This document shows positions 11,210 through 23,126 of a stretch of 64,000 nucleotides of DNA, piece after piece (positions within the stretch are counted from its first letter, which is position 1; each line of letters begins with the position of its first letter). Source of the stretch: Sodiomyces alkalinus F11 (taxonomy: Eukaryota > Ascomycota > Sordariomycetes > Glomerellales > Plectosphaerellaceae); the NCBI RefSeq assembly GCF_003711515.1, contig NW_021167080.1:5226346-5290345 (forward strand), in the 5' to 3' direction. The notes beneath the pieces were generated by a model. It worked only from the letters and a program-made list of their open reading frames with translations. It did not search any database and had not been told where the DNA came from. Position numbers and translations under genes: made by a program.

Positions 11210-11594
11210 ATAGAGGAGATGGGCGGGCGGGCGGAGGATGGTGATGGTGGTGATGGTCCCAAGCCCCGCTTCGGAGTCTCAGATACCAAATTCGGTGAAG
11301 GGCAGACGACGGTGTCGACGGAGGGCCAGGGTTGGTTGGCAATCTGGACCCTGACAGGAAGTGGACACCCTGCAGACTCGTAGATACCGTATAATAAGGT
11401 CTTGTTCACGCCACCGAAGCCGGAAAGAATTGAAGTCGATGACTTGTGTGTATAGCGGCTCAGGGTACAACGTACGGTGAGGGACGATACGGTGTACGAA
11501 AGTGTGAGAGAGGGGACTGGGAATACGACTAGGGGAAGAAAATATGTAATGAAGGACGGGGCATGCGTGTGGGTTGTGGACATGGATAGGAAGA

Positions 11595-11650
11595 GAAGAA
11601 GGCGAAGGCGAAGGCGAAGGCGAAGGCAAAGGTGAAGGCAAAGGTGAAGA
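11595..11650. repeat. Hexamer array GAAGGC/GAAGGT
   Basis: A short purine-rich array of GAAGGC units degenerates into GCAAAGGTGAAG variants towards its right end. It appears non-coding. Confidence 0.8.
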
Positions 11651-14499
11651 AGCACCCAAGCTTGCCCTGATGACCTGCCCCTGGTCTGGTGTTTTTCTCG
11701 AATCTCCAGCCGAAAAGCGTCCTGTGGGCGGGCAGGCAGGCAGTATGGATAAAAGAAGAAAAAAAGAAGAAAAAAGGTCAAATCAACCAACAGGGCGATC
11801 CCTGGTCTGAATTGGGTGGAACCGGTGAAATCGGGGGAGCCCAAGACTTTCTCCAAAATCGGGCGGCGTTGCTCTCCCGTCGCTCGGACCTCTCGCGGTG
11901 AGGCAGGCACGCAGGTACGTTGTAATAATCGAGATGGCGTCACCTACTTCGTTCGCACTTTGCAATTGGAGTTGACAGGCAACGAGCTGCTCGATCGTGC
12001 ACCGTGAAGCTCTGTGCTTGTTCCTGCTTAGTCTCCCAGGATGACTGTTGACCGACGACGGATGGACAGGAGATGGAAATCAGAAACGAGCCAATTGAAC
12101 AATTTCAATCGACTAATATTTCGTAGAATACAGACAGGCACGGTAGTCGCCAGCGTGTGGGTGGGTGGTGGTTCTGTTGGGTGCGGGAGAGTGGGTAGGG
12201 AGACTGGGGGATGCAACCATGGAGCTGCGATCCTGGAGATGAGGTGGGGATGATGGGGCTTCGTGCGTGGACTGGATAGGCGGACAGATGGATGGACGGG
12301 TGGATGAAGCTGAAAGTGCGAATGAAGATGATGGGATGAGGATGGCTGAGGTGAGGGGCCGTTCCCGAAAGCTCGGAGTCGATTATGTAATTACCTTATG
12401 TAAGAGAATACTCGACCAATCGCAGCCTGTCACGGAGTCACGGAGTCACGGAGTCTGACCCGCCGACGAATATGGCGTACAACGTACGAATAGGTACAAA
12501 ACAAACTGTGAACCGAGGTACGGCGTCGACACTTTTTAGCATCTTTAACCGCCATGCGCCGCACCGAATTAAACGATCGTCACTTTATCACTTGACATAC
12601 ATGACATGATCTGTATCAACGCACATCGGCATGTCTTCATGTCTGACGTGATTCTGATTCCATTAACTTGATTATTACTTTACTACTTTATTAATAAGCT
12701 ACCTACTCAGCATTAAATCATCAAACTCTATATCGTAAGATCTCCCTAGTTTACCTATTAGCAACCCAAATAGTCTAACTACCTAGGTACCTTAGTCGGT
12801 TACTCTAAATCGGACACATTCCGCACTTTATTAGGTCATTTCGTCCAGGTACGTTCCTCACGCCGCCTCGGAGAGGAAAACCTAGCCCTCCATTCCTTCA
12901 ACTCCACGATGAGAATTATGACTCGTAGCCATCATAGAAAAAGAAACGTCAACTCCAACTGCAGGGACCTCGGCGAGACCTGAAAGTGGATTGGATGCTG
13001 AAATGCTGCGGTGTCACCAGGTCAACATGTGTCGTCTCTCCGGGGTCTCCCTGCCAGTATCAAGCCTCGTGCCTCCTGGCGCCATAACGCGCACAACGGC
13101 TCCCAGGCGAGTCGACATTGCCACGACCGGTGATTACCCGGAGGTTTCATCAGCACTGGATAACAACATTGTGAACGAGTTGCCCTGGACACACATATGT
13201 GATAGCTACACGTACCACGTAATTACACCTTGACCTTCGGCCGCGTTCCGTCCCGTGTGGATCCACTCATCGGGCATCTTCCGCCGCTCAACCCGGCAAT
13301 CGCTGAACATCATATCAACGTCTATCCCAATCCCATAAGGTCCCCCAGACTTGCACTTCCCACTGCAATAGACGACCGGAAGGTCCTTTGTCTATTGCAC
13401 CGAGATGCACTCGGCTGACGCAAGCTTGGCCTTGTCTGCGCTATACGAAAAAAGGAAAAAAGGGAGGCATGTACGGGATACTTGTCTCAAGTCATTTTAA
13501 TACTTCGTAGGCCATATTTTGACATGGTTACGGTTATACAACAACCACATATGCCGGGATCTACAGAGTAATAATACATACGATATCGTACCTTCCTCGG
13601 ACGCACAACTGACCACTGGACCTGAAGATACGGCATAGACTAGAAATACCTTCAAGGGCCCCCGATTTCCCACTGGTTTTCTCCTGTCTATTCTCTGTAC
13701 AAGATGCACGCTATCGTCCGTTGTCAGTGAATTATCCTCTGCAAGCTGTGTGATCACGCTAATCCTGCGACAAGCCATCTACGGAACCAAAGGCAGACAG
13801 GCCTACCTCGGCGCCTGGTTATATCTCGCTGAAGCCAACCCGTCAGCTGGCTCGAGTAACCAATTAGCAGCCAGCGGGCATATCAGCACAAAGTGAACCC
13901 CAAAAATGATGCCACGAGTATTCTTTGATTCTCGACTTCTGAGTCGAGGTGTCTTGTCCTACCGCTGCCCTGAACACAACTACCTCGTCAAGCCGTCAGG
14001 GTTTGGTTACAGGGAACGGAAAACATGAAACGCAGCAATCACTCCCGTACTGCATCTTGCCCAACTCCAAAACAATCCGAAAATACGTGACCTTCCCCTG
14101 ATTCCTTATCCATAACCCAATCCTGCTCTCCCGCCGCCGCATCAACCATGTCGTTGCGTGAAGGGTACTGTATTCCATAGCAGAGGCGACCAAGAAAGAC
14201 TGCGAGAGGTAATATATATATAATAAAAAGAAGAGAGAAGAAAGGTTGGGGGACTACCACTGTTGAAGGCGACGTCGTAGCCAAAAGTCGCAAAGAAACC
14301 CATAAAAGAAGAAGAAAAGAGGGAAAACAAAAAATCAAAAAGACGTCGCCGCTGGTATCTTCGAATGTTCAAATCATTGCTTTGTATTCCCGCCAACCAT
14401 CCGCGTTTGTTCGCCTTGTTCGAAGACCGATGTGTGGCTGAGAATATGAGAATAGTGTTTATTTACTGTCGTGGATCAACGAGCCTTTGCAAAGCTAGG

Positions 14500-15714
14500 C
14501 TAGCGGGCAGGGCCATCGATTGGACTTATGGGCAAGCTGCGCAGAGGGTTGAAGTCCTTGCTTCCCGTCCGCCGCAGCGCCTGCGTCATGGTTTCAATGT
14601 TGAGGTCGCCATTATTGGAGTGGTAGGACGATATGGGGCTTCCGGTGCCTCCCATGGGCTTGCGGCTGGGCGACAGGTCAAGCCCCTTGACGGACCCCGG
14701 ATGGCTAGTAGGGGGCGACGTACCCGGTCCGCCCTGAGACGAGACGGGGGAGCGGATGGGAGAGGGCGACCGATTTGCCGACAAAGAGGTAAGGCCTGGG
14801 ATATGCATGGATTCGCGGGAGGCACCTGGTGTATTGGCATGCTCGGCCTGTTCGGCCTGCACGACGTCGGCAAACGAGATGAAGCTCAGCCGGCGAACGT
14901 CGGTATTGTCGAGGGATCCATATGTGGAGACGTTGTCTTGCTCGCGTTCGGCGAGAGGCCCCAGTTCCTCGGCCCATGAGGCGGCCAACTGTTCGTATGA
15001 CAGGGCGGCGTTCGGGTGACCACCAGCTACGCTGGCCGCTGCTGGCATGTGCTGGGCGTGGGTCACTATCTCGACACTATCGGGGTCGAGGTGGTCGTCC
15101 GTGATGGCTTCGGAGGAGGCGTCAAGGACTGGCGGAATATGGTTTTCCGCCTGGATATGAGAGGGGATGGCTGGCGACTGCGGCTTCAGGGACACTGTAT
15201 CGACATCTCGCTCAAAGATTTGAGAACCAGCGGGGGAGGACAATCTGGGCGAGCCGGAGAAGCCGCCGCGGCAGGGGGACGACGGATGTATAAAGGGTTG
15301 ATCGGAGGGGGCCGGCGAGGTGGTAGGCCGTGAGGTCGTTGTAGGTGCTGGTGGAGGCGGCATCTTGGATGCGTCCTTTTGCGGCGCAGCGGTCGGGGTA
15401 GCAGTCGTGGTAGCAGTCGTTGTCGAGCTGGTTATAGTAGAAGGTGTCCCAGCAGTTTTGGAGGTGGCGGGCTCTTCCTTTTTCTTGCCAAACCCAAATA
15501 ACGAGCGCTTCTTCTCCCCGGATGTGGAAGCCTTGTGGTTCTTGTCCGTCTCAGGGCGGTCTGAAGCCCGAGGTGTAGTATTGTCAGATCCCTCCGCCAG
15601 GGACGGGACGGCAGGGATCTTCTCCTGTTGGAGGGATTTCCCTGATGCTGATGGCTGCGGCATGTCTGCTACGGGACTCGTTTGTCTTGGACCAAACTGA
15701 GGTCTGTTCTCCAA
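14500..15714 (-). CDS. Conserved-looking intrinsically disordered protein
   Basis: This is an intronless ORF of 404 aa starting MENRPQFGPRQTS. I do not recognise a domain. It is Ser/Pro/Thr-rich, with a basic stretch KKRSLFGFGKKKEE near residue 70, a Thr/Ala tract near 95-115 and a proline run MPPPPAP. A more ordered segment near 260-290 contains YGSLDNTDVRRLSFISFADV, and the RRLS within it resembles a basophilic kinase site. The last 40 residues (LNIETMTQALRRTGSKDF and following) are also less repetitive and may be conserved. The codon pattern and uninterrupted length favour a true gene. Function is unknown, and a role as scaffold or signalling substrate would be a guess. Confidence 0.65.
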   Translation of the reverse strand: MENRPQFGPRQTSPVADMPQPSASGKSLQQEKIPAVPSLAEGSDNTTPRASDRPETDKNHKASTSGEKKRSLFGFGKKKEEPATSKTAGTPSTITSSTTTATTTATPTAAPQKDASKMPPPPAPTTTSRPTTSPAPSDQPFIHPSSPCRGGFSGSPRLSSPAGSQIFERDVDTVSLKPQSPAIPSHIQAENHIPPVLDASSEAITDDHLDPDSVEIVTHAQHMPAAASVAGGHPNAALSYEQLAASWAEELGPLAEREQDNVSTYGSLDNTDVRRLSFISFADVVQAEQAEHANTPGASRESMHIPGLTSLSANRSPSPIRSPVSSQGGPGTSPPTSHPGSVKGLDLSPSRKPMGGTGSPISSYHSNNGDLNIETMTQALRRTGSKDFNPLRSLPISPIDGPAR

Positions 15715-17119
15715 GGTGATGCGGTTTCTATTCCAACTGGAACGCAGACACGGGGTGACGTAGGGTAGGGTGGATGGAGGACGGAGGGAGGAGGAGAAGG
15801 AGGAAGGAGCAGGGACAGGTTTTGGGTTTTCGAATCAAGGTTGAAGAAACCTGTTGGAGAAACCGTACCTGCCCGTCTCGAACCAAAACCAACTAATAAG
15901 GCCCCAATCTACGGATACATGTTCCTCTAGCCGGTATGAAGTACAGTACGTACTTTCTCCTCTTGTGTCAGCTTATAAAGGTTCCATAAATATTTCGCTG
16001 CCACTGGCCAAGTCGGTACTCGTATACGAAAGTGGGGTTATCGGGTGTTCATGTCCTTGGTTCCCGTCCCATCCACGGTACATGCCAACGGAGTACGGAT
16101 ACTTCGTACGTAGTCACATTTCGCACCGCAAGGGAAAAACAAGTTGCAAGTGACCACAGACCTGTTATATTACTTCGTACCATTTTTATGCCTTCCTGGA
16201 ACTCGATTTGACGCGGATCTATATCCTTGGTACATAGAAATCACCTGGCTTAGAGCCTCAGACTGGCAAGGGCTTAATGACGCTTCCTGTCACGTGGTGG
16301 ATGGGCCCTGTCTGTCGAAGTGTCAGATGGTTTTGTGTGGTGGCTTGACGTCTCGTTACGAAACAATCAAGTCAAATCTTGGTCAATGGATCTCGAACTA
16401 GGAAGCCCCTATACTCGGTTATTTAATTCGGAGTACATGCCCCACCGATCGCACCATGTCTCTCTCCTTCAAAACCAGGAAGCCACATCTCCCCCTGTCC
16501 GGTGAACACCGGTCAGCAACTCGTGCAAACTGGTGAACCCTAAACGCCTAACGGCCTTGGAAAATAGAGTTGTCCGAGAGCAGATCTACAAGAGCCCGTG
16601 TTAGACTCTACACAGTACACTTATTCCTAAATTCAGACTCAACGAATTCCTGGTTCTTTGGCGTGGGACAACTTGAGTCGCCCTGGTGTAATTAACTGAA
16701 AACCAAGTTCCCATTCGCTTGAGTGCCAGCTGGCAAACGGACCTTGAAAGGAATTGCCCCAGAATAATCACGTGGTCTATTATGTAATCATAGAAGCATG
16801 GTCTGGGGATGGGAAAAACTTCAGCAGCATTGACGAATTTCTGGACTTTTCACGAGCTCGCCAGCCCAACTCCGAATTGGACGACGACTACGGGACTACG
16901 TCGACGGAACACATTCACCACATGCCCCGTGAGGCCACTAATATTCTCGGAAGGCATCTCACTTTTTAGCAAACCCCCGGCCAGGCACAATTGGCAGACC
17001 ACAAGTGGCATCCCAAAGCCCACGCGAGCTCGAGTTCCAGGGGAGCGTCTAGAGTGCAATTGTTAAAGGGTGGAAAAACTAAGAAATCGACAAGAAGTGA
17101 AAGCAAGAGAAGAGATAAA
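15715..17119. other. Divergent intergenic region (disordered protein / mL58)
   Basis: This region contains two promoter regions and several copies of the recurrent GGAGTACGGATAC/TTCGTAC-type motif (for example 16090-16112). I see no supported gene. Confidence 0.55.
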
Positions 17120-17785
17120 ATGGAAGCCCGCGCCCTCGCCCGCCCAGCGGCATCCTTCCTTGCCAATCTCTCGGCCCACGGCACGACCGTCACCCGCCGC
17201 TCCCATCAGACCTTCTCCCGCACCAAACGCGCCCTCAACATCGCACCACACCCTGCCTTCACCACCTCTCCCGCCGGCAATTCCAACACCATCATTTTCA
17301 ACCCTCCGGCCGCCGAACCCTCCGTCCACCACACACCACAGAAATTCCTTCCCAAGTCCGATCCCCGCCGGAAACACGCCGACCTCGCCGCCCTCTTCGC
17401 CTCGCCCTACGCTGCACCAGGAACCGTGCCCTCCTCTTCTTCCACCACCACCACCACCACCACCGCGGACGCGGACGCCGGGCTCCCTCCAGCCCTGGAC
17501 TTCCCCTCCCGCAACAACCCGCGTTACCACCTGACGCGGGAAGACGTGGCCGAGATCCGCCGCCTGCGCGCCGAGGACCCCGCGCGGTGGAGCGTCAACC
17601 GCCTGGCGAAGAAGTTCGACTGCTCCGAGGTGTTCATCACCATCTGCACCCCCGCGCCGCGCGATCACAAGGAGAACCTGGAACGCAAGCTCGAGGCGGT
17701 CAAGAGACGGTGGGGTGCCATCCGGACCAAGGCACGCGTCGAACGGGCTAAGCGGAAGGATATGCTGTTCCGGGGTGAGCTCTGA
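17120..17785 (+). CDS. MRPL20: Mitochondrial large-subunit ribosomal protein mL58 (MRPL20 family)
   Basis: This is a component of the fungal mitochondrial 54S ribosomal subunit. The ATG at 17120 (MEARALARPAASFLANL) opens a 221-aa ORF whose first ~40 residues are rich in Arg, Ala and Ser with no acids after the start, as in a mitochondrial presequence. The family signature occupies about residues 133-200: YHLTREDVAEIRRLRAEDP, then RWSVNRLAKKFDCS, followed by a basic helix ending in RAKRKDMLFRGEL. An in-frame ATG at 16991 would add 43 residues of unlikely leader, so 17120 is preferred. The Ser/Thr-rich linker near residues 108-120 is not conserved in the family. The gene is convergent with the F-box-like gene. 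Confidence 0.88.
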   Translation: MEARALARPAASFLANLSAHGTTVTRRSHQTFSRTKRALNIAPHPAFTTSPAGNSNTIIFNPPAAEPSVHHTPQKFLPKSDPRRKHADLAALFASPYAAPGTVPSSSSTTTTTTTADADAGLPPALDFPSRNNPRYHLTREDVAEIRRLRAEDPARWSVNRLAKKFDCSEVFITICTPAPRDHKENLERKLEAVKRRWGAIRTKARVERAKRKDMLFRGEL

Positions 17786-18269
17786 GGTTGGGAGTTTCGA
17801 TTTTGAACACATTGCACTTGCACTCTCCAGCGACACAAAAGACGGCGGGGGTTCTCGCCGAGCTTGAGAGCGACTTCGAATCAGCCCACGTCCGCATTCC
17901 AGGCTCTTCGTTTTGTTAATACGTCACCATCCTGGGTTTTTTGCAACAAGAAAGGGCGCAATGTCTCTGGCTCGAGGCTGTACGATACTATGGATGCAGT
18001 AGAGATACTGGGGGGACGAGTAGTTGGGTATAGTTGAGCACCGGCATGGTGGGGGACAGGAGACTGGCAGGATGTCGAGAGGGGGCGGGAGGGAGTGTCA
18101 TCACATCAAATGTATCTTATAAATCCCATGTACATCTCGTGTAGTATACCACATTTTATGTATACCCTGCTGTTATTCCAAGCCGTCCCATGTCAGACAA
18201 GTCGGATGCATTTTTTTTTGTGTCCCATAGGATCGAGAAAACCGAGGTCGCCCTAACATGCCTTTCATA
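17786..18269. other. Convergent intergenic region (mL58 / F-box-like gene)
   Basis: This region holds the 3' ends of two converging genes. It is T-rich near 18120-18220, and I see nothing else of note. Confidence 0.6.
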
Positions 18270-19826
18270 TCACGTCCCGGTGGATACAATCTGCGCGAGA
18301 TCCGACTTGCCCGGGATGACGCGGCAGCACCAGCCACAGAAGCTGCGAACTTGACCCGACCGATTTCGGCGCAAGAACTCCGACCGCAATCGTTCGTCTT
18401 CCCATTCGGGTACGCAGGCACCGACGCGCACCAGGCGCACCAGCTTCCTCTTCACAACGCCGCCGATGCCGACAATCTCGTGTCGCTCGTACCCCGGACC
18501 GAGCTGCATAGGCGACGGCGTCCGCCGTTCATCGACCAGGTGCGAGTGGACCCCGTTGGCATTCCCGCCGCCGCTGAGATAATAGAGGGATGTCGCTGGC
18601 CAGGCGGGAGCGTTGTCTGAGGACGACGCCATGCTTAAGGGAGAACCTTCGCGGGCATCGGCGGCATCACAGTCCGTTTCTTGCTCGACTTCCTTGGCCG
18701 CAAGACAATGCCCTTCCCGGCCACAGATGACGCCGCGGTCACCTTCGCCGATACCGGTACCGAGCCCTCCGAGAACTTCGCCGTACTGATTGCGCCAACG
18801 CCAGATTCTGGTTCGTGGTAAATGTCCATGTCAGTAGGGGACTTGAATGGCGATAGTGGGCAGGGGGTTACGCACCGACTGTAATCGGAGTCAGAGGTAC
18901 GGATACCCCGACCGCAGGGCTGGCAAAGCCAGACACCAACCTTCTGATCACACTGGCAGAGCTCGCGCTGGATTAGGTCGGATGAAAGCGGGCTGGTTGG
19001 GTCTGTGGGTAGGTTGAGCAGAGACGATAAGGGCGCATCGGCGCAAGTCTGACACAGTCTTCGATGTCGGTCGATCAAGCTACTTTGACTCGGGCGTTTG
19101 ATAGTGCAGTTCTACGGCTTTTTGTCAGTCTTTCCGTCTCACACGAGCCACACATGATTTTCCTTCCGTGCTGCCTCTCTCCCAAGGAAAAACGCCTGCG
19201 AGGCGGCGCGTATATATGGGAAAGGGCATACTCTGCAAACTGGGACATCGCATTTCCGACACTCATTCACCAGGTCTCGAGCACATTGTCCACTCTTGCC
19301 GTTGTAAGGGGCCCGGCCCTGAATATCATTCCCGGATAAGATGACGGAGCCCTGGCCGAAGTAATGATAACCAGCACGGGCACGGTATTGCAGTGTTGAG
19401 TCCGGGTCGACGGGGATATCGTCGTTAACGCAGCGGAGGGTTGCACGGAGCAAGCTAGACCGGCACTGTATGAGGCTTTGGTGGATGAGATACGACGTTC
19501 GGGCGAGACTATCGAGGGTGTTGAGGTCGATGTGTTGGACGACGGACTTGACTATGCTGTGATTTACTCGTGTCATTCATTGCTCGGGAATAGCCATGTG
19601 GGAAAGTCCCGAAATGTTTTCCTTCCGAGCAGAAGTCGACTTACGGATACTGTCCAAATGCGCGAGTTACGACGTTCCTACAGAAAAACCTCTCGATTGG
19701 CGGAGATGGGCCGTGGTAGTCGTCTGGCTTTCCAGACGGCGCGACGCCATGTGGAAGAAGATGCGCGTTGTGCTCGTGGAATGTCTGGGCAACTTCCTCG
19801 TTCTCCAAGTCGACAATGACCACCAT
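18270..19826 (-). CDS. F-box-like, cysteine-rich conserved fungal protein
   Basis: Four exons are supported: 19645-19826, 19232-19556, 18876-19111 and 18270-18807, all with GT-AG introns of 68-120 bp, giving about 426 aa. An F-box-like helix pair lies near residues 60-95 (SVVQHIDLNTLDSLARTSY). It is followed by ATLRCVNDDIP, YNGKSGQCARDLVNECRKC and a series of CxxC pairs, including VPVCRNC and RRLCQTC, which suggest zinc binding. Later motifs are WLCQPCGRGIR and RIWRWRNQYGEVLGGLGTG. The C-terminus has GIGGVVKRKLVRLVRVGACV and a final FCGWCCRVIPGK. I recall Sordariomycete proteins of this build annotated as F-box proteins, but the F-box is weak. The start is uncertain: a 49-bp intron (about 19827-19875) could link a further upstream exon beginning near 19992. 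Confidence 0.75.
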
Positions 19827-22800
19827 CTTTGATTGCGCAACTCGCCGAGATCGGCAGACGGCAGATGACACTTACCCAGTAACAAAAGACGGTGCCTTTT
19901 TGGAGCTGGGAATTACTTAGAAGACGGGTGATGGGCCGCGAGTGATGTAAGATGGAAGAGGCAAAAAGACAAAGGGGCAAGCAAAGGCGCAACGGGTAAT
20001 CGAATGGTTCAATGCGGTGTCATCCCCTCAGAGTCCATGGCAAAGACGATTGCTGGAAGTTCTGAGCCGAGCTGGAGGATGATTATGTTGGCGGAGGAGA
20101 TGGACGATTGATGATCGTCGAGGTGGACATGGAATGAGGGGAGCGGATGGACCAGGCTGGACCAGGCTGGACCAGGGGAGGCGTCGGGCGTTGGTTTAAC
20201 TGTAGGATCGGCACAGGATTATGGATGGGCGTCGTTGCGCAGCATCTCAGCAAGGTACATTGATAGGAATAAGGTAAGGTAGAGAGAACCTGTCAGCAGG
20301 TACGGACACAGGAGGCGTGTTCAGGTGGTCGAACCAACGGACAATGAGGTGGTGGGCTAAGGTATATTTGGACGTTTGGGGGCAAAATAGAATACGTCTT
20401 CGTTGTCCGGTGACTCGGGGAGTTGAGTTGGCCTGCAGTTGCTGCATTCGACCTATACCGAGTACGGAGTGCATTGAACGTCGTGCGTCATGCTTCGGAC
20501 TTCCATTTCCTAAGCGGGGTTTAACGGCGCCACGCTAGACCGCTAGACCCTCGTGTGGGTGTATATACGGTGAGTAAGTAAAAGGTTCGGTATAACTTCA
20601 AGCTAAACTGGTTCGGACCTTGTATGGAATGCACTGTGGGACGAGAAGGAACTGGGCGAAATTGGCTAGTCCCGCAAAAGTGCCGAAACACTTAGCCTTT
20701 TGAAATCTATATCTATGCTGAAGCTGGACCACTTTATTTGGCGGTTATAATCTTTTTCCGTTTCTTCAGGAAATACTTCCGCCCGGGCCACTGTACGGCC
20801 TTTTTGCAGTGTATATTTCCTTATAGTAAGGTATATACTCGTACTGACCGCACTAATAGTTCGGTACCGCTACTCCCTTGATGTATATCTTTTCCGGCAT
20901 ATTACAACGTCACTTTGACAAAAGTTCCGTGCGAATCACCCGTAAATCTAACGTTGGTATCTTTTGAATGTTCCCTTTTATGTTACTACGGTCTACGGCG
21001 CCTAAGAGGTTTTTGCCCCCTTTACTATACTATTACTACGTAAATATAAATAGGAAATATATTACGAAAATTGAAATAAAAATATGATAGACTTTACGGT
21101 AATTTCAGAGCCGTGTGGGATAAGCTCCTCCCCCAATGGACGCAAGTCCTCTCGCTGTGTCTTTATGTATTGTAAGGCCACTTAGGCATAGGTATCTGCT
21201 TGACCGCAGGATACGATGCATCACGTCTATGCGTTGCTTGCCTGAACTGGAGTTGGATGACAGTTATTTCTTGGCGTCGTCTTGTCTCGTCTCGTCTCGT
21301 CACCCATGTACCTAGAAATAGCATCATCCCGTTTAGGAAAGAACTCGAAGCAAAGAAGAGGAAGAAGAAGAACAGAACCGAGTCAGAGGAAAGGAGGTTA
21401 ATACTCAAGGCAATACTCCATACTACTAGGTACGTATACCAAGGTACCTTGAACTGGAACAGTTATACAGAGACAAGGTACTCATTTGAAACGGCGGCGA
21501 AGACGTGGACGGATTTCGAAATGGCCCGAGCTCCAACTCAAAACACAATCGAAGCACGCAACAATCCCGAACGATGATTATGTCACCAGATATTGGAGCG
21601 ACACGAGCCTTTGATTGGTCAGAATCAGGGTTTCGTTGTAGTGTACCCCTCAAAACGGTTTGAGCCTCAAACGAAAAGAGTACGGAGTGCGGAGTACCAG
21701 ATCATCTTCGCCATCTCCATCTCCATCTCCATCTCCATCTCCAAACTTCACTTCAACCTCACGATCAGGTTGATCCCAACCTCAACCTCTTTTCTCTTCA
21801 CGCGAACATTTTGAGGGTTTTGGTTCTCCGCTTTTATTTCTACCGGACAAATAATCGTTCGCTCCAAGTAAAGTTGGAACGAACCGTCTGCTGCCGAAAA
21901 TAGCTCCATTATCCTTGAACGGCAGTTTGGACCGCACACGCTATAGTTCTTTTTTTGGCCTTGGCCAAGCTTCTCGACGAGTCTATCCGTCGTGGACTCG
22001 TTTCAAACCATGAGGGGGCTCAACTCGCGAGTCACCCGACCTCCCCAGAAGATAGGCACTCCCTTAGCATATGGGTTTCCTGTTGTCCGACTTTACTGCC
22101 CTGGATCCCCCAAAGAGCCCTCGAGGTGAAATCACCCCTTGCTACTCCGTACTTCACGATTTACGTCGTAGTAGGTGATGTTTACTGTCTTCTCCCTGGT
22201 CTGGCTAGCCTTCACTCGAAAGGCCGCAGTGGACTGGGGGAAGAACCAGACGGCGTCCTTCGCAAGAGAAATCTGCAGACGTCTACTCAAACCATTCGAT
22301 ATATGGGATCACAACGGGATCGTCCATTCAGCTTTTTGCTCTTCAATATGCATCGGAGCCACCATGCGGACCTTCGCCTTACACTGCGAGGACCTCCTAC
22401 AGCACTCCGTAATACAACGTACGAATACTCCATACATCGCATGATTTGCACGATCCGCACCATCCCCAGCGCCTATCGTGACGCAGGCTTCACACCTAAA
22501 CATGGTCCATAACTACTACCCCTGAGGATCGCCCCGACGTTCACCTCCTGTCCGACCCCCCTGTCACTTCCACCCTTGCGCTCAACCTTATTTTCAACTT
22601 CGTTCCCACGACCCCCACTATGATCGCCCCATCTTACCGTGTTAGTCTAGCCTAAACGTTTCTTTTTGCTGAACTTGTCCCCCCTTAGCTGCTCCTGTGG
22701 CCTTCTGGTCGTGAAACGTCTCACCATGAGGCCCAAGACCGGTAAATGTACCCTTTTCGCTCTACAACGAGGCTGAATATTGTGCCCAGGGAGGGGCTCG

Positions 22801-23126
22801 ACATGACCACATTAGATGGCTTCATGTTTCCTGATCTGGTCTATCACTGCCCGGAACTCGTCCATACCTATATAATCACTCGTTCCCCCTCCTCTTCACT
22901 TGAAGAACTAGTCATAGACAACCAGTATCTTGTCGCCCTGTCGAGATTCGCTTGATTTCGTTCGTTTCCTTTCTCTTCGTCCTCCCCTTTTTCTTTCCCT
23001 TCTTACAGTGCTTGGCCACTTTTGCTCCTTTGAGCCTTTTTTTATATCCCATTCTTTATTTCTTTCTTTTTAGACCATACACCAGCTTTCTTCTCTTCAC
23101 CAGTCATTCTCTGTACATCAGCCACC
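19827..23126. other. 3.3-kb gene-poor region
   Basis: This holds a possible extra 5' exon of the F-box-like gene, a GGACCAGGCT triplication at about 20154-20178, an AT-rich possibly RIP-affected stretch at about 20690-21110, a TCTCCA hexamer array at about 21713-21741, and the CT-rich leader of the secreted-protein gene (about 22950-23100). The ORF at 21955-22512 has no recognisable features. I see no supported complete gene. Confidence 0.55.

Larger units (their letters stand above)
10447..14499. other. 4-kb gene-poor region between RasGAP and a disordered-protein gene
   Basis: This stretch includes the RasGAP promoter, the octamer minisatellite (10956-11209), a GAAGGC hexamer array (about 11595-11650), and AT-rich DNA at about 12600-12800. 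Long ORFs over the repeats (for example 10951-11943 minus) are repeat translations with no protein signature. I see no supported gene. Confidence 0.6.

Noticed and set aside
10951..11943. Minus-strand ORF of 330 aa with STSLPLYL repeats
   Set aside because: It is a translation of the octamer minisatellite; all frames stay open because the units lack stops. No domain or codon bias.
21955..22512. Plus-strand ORF of 185 aa in the gene-poor region
   Set aside because: No recognisable motif, no plausible splice partners and a composition like the surrounding intergenic DNA.
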